In this document: piece by piece, positions 7,119 through 10,450 of the stretch
Layout: each line of letters opens with the position of its first letter
Numbering within the stretch: position 1 is the stretch's first letter
Source of the DNA: Pseudomonadota bacterium
Lineage (GTDB): Bacteria; Pseudomonadota; Alphaproteobacteria; Caulobacterales; Caulobacteraceae
Length of the DNA stretch: 10,450 nt
Direction of reading: 5' to 3'
Assembly (NCBI GenBank): GCA_023424215.1
Contig: JAFAEC010000193.1
Span: 1-10,450, forward strand
Notes under the pieces: model-generated
The model's input: only the letters and a program-made list of their open reading frames with translations
What the model was told of the DNA's origin: nothing
Databases searched by the model: none
Position numbers and translations under genes: made by a program

Positions 7119-8606
7119 TCAGTCCTCCCGCCCCTCGTTCACCGCCTTCAGGGCCGCGAGCGCCCTGAGCCGGGCCGCGGCGTGATCGACGATCGGCTCG
7201 GGATAGCTCTCGCCGAGTCTGACGCCCGCGCCCCTGAGCGCCTGCGCGGGCGCCGCGAACGGGGCGTGGATCCATTTCGGGGGCAGCCGCGCCAGTTCCG
7301 GGACCCACCGCCTGACATACGCTCCGTCCGGATCGAACTTCTCTCCTTGGGTCACCGGATTGAACACGCGGAAGAAGGGCGAGGCGTCCGCGCCGGAGCC
7401 GGCGACCCACTGCCAGTTCTGGCTGTTGCTGGCGAGGTCCGCGTCCACCAGCGTGTCCCGGAACCAGTCCTGACCCTTGCGCCAGTCGATCAGCAGGTCC
7501 TTCACAAGGAAGGACGCGACGATCATCCGGACCCGGTTGTGCATCCAGCCCGTGCTCCACAGCTGGCGCATGCCCGCGTCGACGATCGGGAACCCGGTCC
7601 GGCCCCGCGTCCAGGCCGTAAAGCCGTCCTCATCCCCGCGCCACGCCATGGCGTCGTATTTCGGATGGAAGGATCGTTCCGGAAGGCTCGGAAAATGATA
7701 CAGAAGATGGGCTGAGAACTCCCGCCAGACGATTTCTGCGACGAACTTGTCGACCTCCGGCGCCAAGACCGGTCGCGTCCCGGCGGCCGCGCCAACGGTC
7801 TCGACGACCCGCCATGGATGGACCTCGCCCCAGTGGAGATGCGGCGAAAGCCGGCTGGTGGCGTTCGACGCCGGCCGGTCGCGACCCCGGCTGTAATCCG
7901 CCAGGCCGTCGGCCACGAAGGTGGCCAGGGCCGACGTCGCTCCCGCCTCGCCGGGGGTCCAGTCGAAGCCGGTCGACCAGTCCGGCGAACCCGGCCGCAA
8001 CCCCCAGCTCGTCCGGTCCTCGGACCTCACCTTCGGGCCCGCCGTCAGGCGGGACGGGGCGGCCGGCAGCACTGGCGACCGGGCCTGCGCCAGCAGGGCT
8101 TTCAGGAACGGCGTGAACACCCTGTAGGGCTGCCCCGCGCCGGTCAGGATCTCGCCCGGCCGGCTGAGAAGCGTCCCGTTGAACCCGCGGCATTCGACGC
8201 CGGCCGCCTTCAGCTCATGCGCGATGTCCGCGTCCCGCGCCGACGCCTCCGGCTCGAACAGGCGGTTCATGAAGACGGCGGCCGCGCCCGTCTCCTGCAC
8301 CACATCGATGAGCTCCAGTTCCGCCCGGCCGCGCCGCAGGACCAGCGGCGAACCGAGCAGCTCCAGCTCGCGCGCCAGGGCGGCGAGCGACCGGTCCAGC
8401 CACCACCGCGAAGCCCCGCCCAGCGGGTGGGCGCCGGAGCCTTCGTCGAGGATGTACAGGGGGATCACCGCCCGCCCCGTCGCGACGGCCGCCGCCAGCG
8501 CGGGATTGTCCGCCAGACGCAGATCGCGCCTGAACCAGACGATGACCGGCCGCCCGGCGTCAGCGCCGGCTTCCGGATCTTCCGGGGCGGGTTCGGCGGT
8601 TGCCAT
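7119..8606 (-). CDS. phrB: Class I deoxyribodipyrimidine photolyase (CPD photolyase)
   Basis: This FAD enzyme uses blue or near-UV light to split cyclobutane pyrimidine dimers in DNA. It has 495 residues; E. coli PhrB has 472. The N-terminal antenna-binding Rossmann domain starts at about 19 (VIVWFRRDLRLADNPAL), and the FAD-binding helical domain covers about 220-490. Key residues line up with E. coli: Trp294 in WREF (E. coli Trp277), Asn357 and Met361 in GWMHNRVRM (Asn341, Met345), and the electron-transfer tryptophans Trp322, Trp375 (LLIDWRKG) and Trp398 (NWQW), equivalent to 306, 359 and 382. RIFNPTTQGEKFD-like sequence is also present. This supports a CPD photolyase rather than a cryptochrome or (6-4) enzyme; the equivalences are from memory. 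Residues 1-18 are an Ala/Glu/Pro-rich extension. The start is supported by GGAG (8615-8618 on the complement), 8 nt before the ATG. The antenna cofactor cannot be judged. Confidence 0.95.
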   Translation of the reverse strand: MATAEPAPEDPEAGADAGRPVIVWFRRDLRLADNPALAAAVATGRAVIPLYILDEGSGAHPLGGASRWWLDRSLAALARELELLGSPLVLRRGRAELELIDVVQETGAAAVFMNRLFEPEASARDADIAHELKAAGVECRGFNGTLLSRPGEILTGAGQPYRVFTPFLKALLAQARSPVLPAAPSRLTAGPKVRSEDRTSWGLRPGSPDWSTGFDWTPGEAGATSALATFVADGLADYSRGRDRPASNATSRLSPHLHWGEVHPWRVVETVGAAAGTRPVLAPEVDKFVAEIVWREFSAHLLYHFPSLPERSFHPKYDAMAWRGDEDGFTAWTRGRTGFPIVDAGMRQLWSTGWMHNRVRMIVASFLVKDLLIDWRKGQDWFRDTLVDADLASNSQNWQWVAGSGADASPFFRVFNPVTQGEKFDPDGAYVRRWVPELARLPPKWIHAPFAAPAQALRGAGVRLGESYPEPIVDHAAARLRALAALKAVNEGRED

Positions 8607-8614
8607 GGCTGGTG

Positions 8615-8618
8615 CTCC
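8615..8618 (-). promoter_or_regulatory. Ribosome-binding site of the photolyase gene
   Basis: On the minus strand GGAG stands 8 nt before ATG 8606. It supports the long form with the acidic 18-residue extension over a start closer to the conserved VIVWFRRDLR. Confidence 0.6.
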
Positions 8619-8679
8619 GGGCGGCGTGGCGACGGCCAGATACGCACCCGGGGGCCCGCAGGATCACGGCGTCGAGGGC

Positions 8680-8719
8680 CTCTCCGCGCTGACCGCCGCC
8701 GCCGTTCCGCTGCGGAGAG
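8680..8719 (-). repeat. 8-bp inverted repeat between corA and the photolyase gene
   Basis: CTCTCCGC (8680-8687) and GCGGAGAG (8712-8719) are perfect inverted copies separated by 24 nt. The right arm can also pair with the nearer TCCGC (8706-8710), so two mutually exclusive hairpins are possible. On the minus strand the structure starts 17 nt after the corA stop, where a terminator could be. There is no T-run. The rest of this 130-bp gap shows no promoter I can defend. Confidence 0.4.
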
Positions 8720-8736
8720 CTATCCGGGCGGCCCGT

Positions 8737-9705
8737 TCAGAGCCACCGCGTCCGCCGGAACCTCACGAACAGCCAGCCGCAGACCGCCGCGATGACCAGC
8801 AGCACCGCCGGATAGCCCCACGGGCTCCGCAGTTCGGGCATGTATTCGAAATTCATCCCGTAGATGCCGGCGATCGCCGTCGGCACGGCGAGGATGGCGG
8901 CCCAGGCGGCGAGCTGTCGGGTGATGGCCCCGGTGCGCTGCTGCTCCAGCAGGTTGGAGAATTCGAACACCGAGGTCAGCACTTCGCGCAGGCCGTCGGC
9001 CATGGCCTGCACCCGGCGCACGTGGTCCAGCACGTCGCTGAAGTACGGCCGCGACTCCGGGTCCACCCCCGGCAGGTCGAGGCGGATGAACTTCGCCACC
9101 ACCTCCGCGGTCGGGGCCAACACGCGCTGGAAGCGGATCAGCTGGCGGCGGATCTCGAAGATCCGGTTGATCTCGCTGCGGGCCAGGAAGCTGTCGACGG
9201 CGCGCTGCTCCATGGCCAGCACCTCCTCCTCCAGCGCCTCGCCCAGCGGCAGATAGCCGTCGACGACGAAGTCGAGGATGGCGTGCAGGACGTAGTCGAC
9301 GCCCTGGGCCAGAAGGGCCGGCGCGGCCTCCAGCTGTTCGCGCAGCGCCGCGTGGCCGCGGCCGGACGTGCGGCGAACGCTTATGATGTGGCTGTGGCCG
9401 ACGAACAGCGAGGTCTCGCCGTAGCGGATCAGGCCGCTTTCCAGCCAGGCGGTGCGGGCCACCACGAACAGCTGGTCGCCGTAGACGTCGAGCTTGGGCA
9501 GCTGCTCGCCCTTGGCCGCGTCCTCGACCGCCAGCGGGTGGAGGCCATAGCTGCGCTGCAGGGTCTGCAATTCCTCGAGCGTCGGATCGACGAGACCGAT
9601 CCACACGAACTGGGACTTGTCCTCGGGACAGTGGACCCGCTCATCGATCGAGACCGGCCGCACCCGGCGGCCGTGCTGGTACAGAAAGGCGGCGACGACG
9701 CTCAT
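8737..9705 (-). CDS. corA: CorA-family magnesium/cobalt (divalent metal) transporter
   Basis: CorA proteins are homopentameric inner-membrane channels for Mg2+ and often Co2+ or Ni2+. The 322-residue length matches the family (E. coli 316). A large cytoplasmic domain (1 to about 260) contains the typical LHPLAVEDAAKGEQLPKLDV segment (55-74) and a long charged helix region. Two C-terminal membrane helices follow at about 262-282 and 298-316. The signature GMN is at 283-285 in IYGMNFEYMPEL, and the chain ends in the usual basic tail RFRRTRWL. The frame is open further upstream to 9849, but residues before MSVVAAF do not look like CorA and would run into the sirB leader, so I chose ATG 9705. No strong Shine-Dalgarno is seen. 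It is divergent from sirB and upstream of the photolyase on the same strand, 130 bp away. I see no metal-sensing leader. Confidence 0.94.
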   Translation of the reverse strand: MSVVAAFLYQHGRRVRPVSIDERVHCPEDKSQFVWIGLVDPTLEELQTLQRSYGLHPLAVEDAAKGEQLPKLDVYGDQLFVVARTAWLESGLIRYGETSLFVGHSHIISVRRTSGRGHAALREQLEAAPALLAQGVDYVLHAILDFVVDGYLPLGEALEEEVLAMEQRAVDSFLARSEINRIFEIRRQLIRFQRVLAPTAEVVAKFIRLDLPGVDPESRPYFSDVLDHVRRVQAMADGLREVLTSVFEFSNLLEQQRTGAITRQLAAWAAILAVPTAIAGIYGMNFEYMPELRSPWGYPAVLLVIAAVCGWLFVRFRRTRWL

Positions 9706-9765
9706 CGTCGCAGGCGTAGCGCGGAACGGGGCGGCGCAGAAGCGGCCGTCGCCGGCGCCCGTCGT

Positions 9766-9794
9766 TTGACACCGTTCGGGCCGGCCAACATATG
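9766..9794 (+). promoter_or_regulatory. Candidate sigma-70 promoter of the sirB-family gene
   Basis: A perfect -35 hexamer TTGACA (9766-9771) is followed after 17 bp by CATATG (9789-9794), which matches TATAAT at only three positions. The expected transcript start leaves a leader of about 45 nt before ATG 9848. The perfect -35 and ideal spacing support it; the weak -10 lowers confidence. I see no clear promoter for corA on the other strand of this 142-bp region. Confidence 0.42.
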
Positions 9795-9831
9795 GCGACG
9801 CCGCCCGCAACCCGCGCCCGCCCGGTCGCCT

Positions 9832-9837
9832 GAGGAG
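9832..9837 (+). promoter_or_regulatory. Ribosome-binding site of the sirB-family gene
   Basis: GAGGAG lies 10 nt before ATG 9848. A nearer ATG at 9838 is in a different frame that gives no membrane protein, so this site supports 9848. Confidence 0.6.
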
Positions 9838-9847
9838 ATGTTGCCGC

Positions 9848-10249
9848 ATGGAGGAATTCTATCCGCAGATCCGCACCGTCCACATCTGGGCGGTGATCGC
9901 CAGCGGGACCCTGTTCGCCCTCCGCGGGGGCGCTTTCAACCTGCTGGGCGCCGCCTGGCCGAAGGCGCTGCCGGTGCGGATCCTGTCGTGGTCCATCGAC
10001 ACCATCCTGCTGACCGCGGCGCTGATGCTGATGACCGTGGTCCGGCAGTATCCGTTCGTCGACGCTTGGCTGACGGTGAAGGTCGTGCTGCTGCTGGTCT
10101 ACATCGGGCTGGGCACGGTGGCCTTCCGCGCCTCGCGCGGCAGGGGCGCCCGCATCGCCTTCTGGGTCGCCGCCCTGGCGGTGTTCGGCTTCATCGTCAC
10201 CGTCGCCCGAGCCCACCACCCGTTCGGCCTGTTCTCGGGGATCGGCTAG
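9848..10249 (+). CDS. SirB-family (SirB2/YchQ-like) integral membrane protein
   Basis: This 133-residue protein has four membrane helices, at about 8-28, 44-64, 75-94 and 103-121, the size and layout of the SirB family (PF04247). Near the N-terminus, YPQIRTVHIWAVIASGTLFA followed by LRGG matches the family pattern of Tyr-Pro, Lys/Arg, His-Ile and Ser-Gly-x-Leu-Phe-x-x-Arg-Gly. The mid-protein WLTVKVVLLLVYIGLG and the C-terminal HHPF are also in keeping. The family is named after the Salmonella sirB locus linked to invasion-gene expression; the molecular function is unknown, and nothing here suggests virulence. The assignment rests on remembered family features. The gene is divergent from corA with its own likely promoter and a ribosome-binding site 10 nt before the ATG. 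It is followed 62 bp later by another + strand gene. Confidence 0.85.
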   Translation: MEEFYPQIRTVHIWAVIASGTLFALRGGAFNLLGAAWPKALPVRILSWSIDTILLTAALMLMTVVRQYPFVDAWLTVKVVLLLVYIGLGTVAFRASRGRGARIAFWVAALAVFGFIVTVARAHHPFGLFSGIG

Positions 10250-10256
10250 AAGGCGC

Positions 10257-10284
10257 TTCACACGGCTCGCGCAGCCGCTAGGGT
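10257..10284 (+). promoter_or_regulatory. Weak candidate promoter of the last gene
   Basis: TTCACA (10257-10262) and TAGGGT (10279-10284) are 16 bp apart, 27 nt before ATG 10312. The -10 keeps the first two bases and the last base of TATAAT. Such loose elements are common in GC-rich alphaproteobacteria, but chance matches are easy, and the gene may instead be transcribed from sirB. Confidence 0.3.
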
Positions 10285-10300
10285 CGGGAAACGTCAGTCC

Positions 10301-10305
10301 GGAGA
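10301..10305 (+). promoter_or_regulatory. Ribosome-binding site of the last gene
   Basis: GGAGA is 6 nt before ATG 10312. Together with the signal peptide that begins at this ATG, it fixes the start. Confidence 0.6.
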
Positions 10306-10311
10306 CCGCCC

Positions 10312-10450
10312 ATGCGCCGCCGCACCTTCCTGTCGACCCTGCCCGCCGGAGCGCTGATCGCGGGGGGCTCGACGGCCTCGGCCCAGGCTGCGCCGCCTGC
10401 TCCCGCCTCTCCCCCGGCGCCGGCGCCCGCCCCGCCGCAGCCCGCCGCGT
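10312..10450 (+). CDS. N-terminus of an exported protein with twin-arginine-type signal, 3' end missing
   Basis: Only 46 codons are in the window. They begin with MRRRTFLSTLPAGALIAGG, which fits a Tat signal peptide: the pattern Arg-Arg-x-Phe-Leu at residues 3-7, a moderately hydrophobic Ala/Gly/Leu core, and a likely signal-peptidase site after Ala-Ser-Ala (22-24). The rest is a Pro/Ala-rich stretch (26-46), typical of a flexible linker before a periplasmic domain. The ATG has a GGAGA site 6 nt upstream, and codon use fits the genome style. Tat export suggests a folded or cofactor-bearing periplasmic protein, but with no domain visible I cannot name the product. The extra Arg directly after Met is unremarkable. 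Confidence 0.75.
   Translation, partial: MRRRTFLSTLPAGALIAGGSTASAQAAPPAPASPPAPAPAPPQPAA

Noticed and set aside
6451..7560. A 369-codon minus-strand open frame across the hypothetical gene and the photolyase 3' part
   Set aside because: It is Arg/Gly-rich with no domain and overlaps the certain photolyase gene in another frame. The plus-strand frame at 6499 has a signal peptide and normal composition.
9706..9849. An N-terminal extension of CorA to 9849
   Set aside because: The added residues do not resemble CorA and the extension would cover the sirB leader and ribosome-binding site. ATG 9705 gives the usual family length.
8179..10281. A 700-codon open frame on the + strand opposite corA and the photolyase start
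   Set aside because: Its composition (runs of Arg, Gln, Ala, Asp, His) is that of a GC-rich antisense shadow. The opposite strand encodes clear CorA and photolyase motifs, and it overlaps sirB out of frame.

Overview
The window is a GC-rich stretch (strong G/C preference at third codon positions) that looks chromosomal and alphaproteobacterial. The gene order phoR-pstC-pstA-pstB-phoU-phoB without an adjacent pstS, the long PstC and PstA N-terminal regions, and the GC-rich promoters with few Shine-Dalgarno sites fit Caulobacterales (Caulobacter/Brevundimonas-like). That placement is inference from layout and composition, not a database match.

Positions 1-6406 (+ strand) hold a phosphate-sensing and uptake block. 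It starts with the 3' part of the sensor kinase gene phoR, cut by the left edge. A Pho-box-like sequence overlaps the phoR stop codon. Then follow pstC and pstA (the two permeases of the high-affinity phosphate ABC importer, overlapping by 8 bp), pstB (its ATPase), phoU (the regulator linking transporter state to the kinase) and phoB (the response regulator). Together they form a closed loop: the transporter and PhoU signal phosphate status to PhoR, PhoR phosphorylates PhoB, and PhoB is expected to activate this operon through the Pho box. The substrate-binding protein PstS is not encoded here. A small nested hairpin follows phoB.

Positions 6499-7029 (+) encode a small, unrecognised, probably secreted protein with somewhat less GC-rich codon use than its neighbours. 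It converges on a class I photolyase gene (7119-8606, - strand). Upstream of the photolyase on the same strand lies a CorA-type metal-ion transporter (8737-9705, -). The 130 bp between them contain an 8-bp inverted repeat. A 142-bp divergent intergenic region with a perfect TTGACA hexamer separates corA from a SirB-family four-helix membrane protein (9848-10249, +). At the right edge begins a gene whose product has a twin-arginine-type signal peptide and a Pro/Ala-rich linker; it is cut by the window end.

There is no gap over 300 bp without a gene. I see no tRNA, rRNA, CRISPR array, insertion sequence, integrase, phage or attachment-site signal. I find no convincing undescribed system: the window is mostly well-known housekeeping genes. 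The items most worth a second look are the Pho box over the phoR stop, the PstB N-terminal extension, the extra segment in the PhoR ATPase domain and the unknown secreted protein after phoB.
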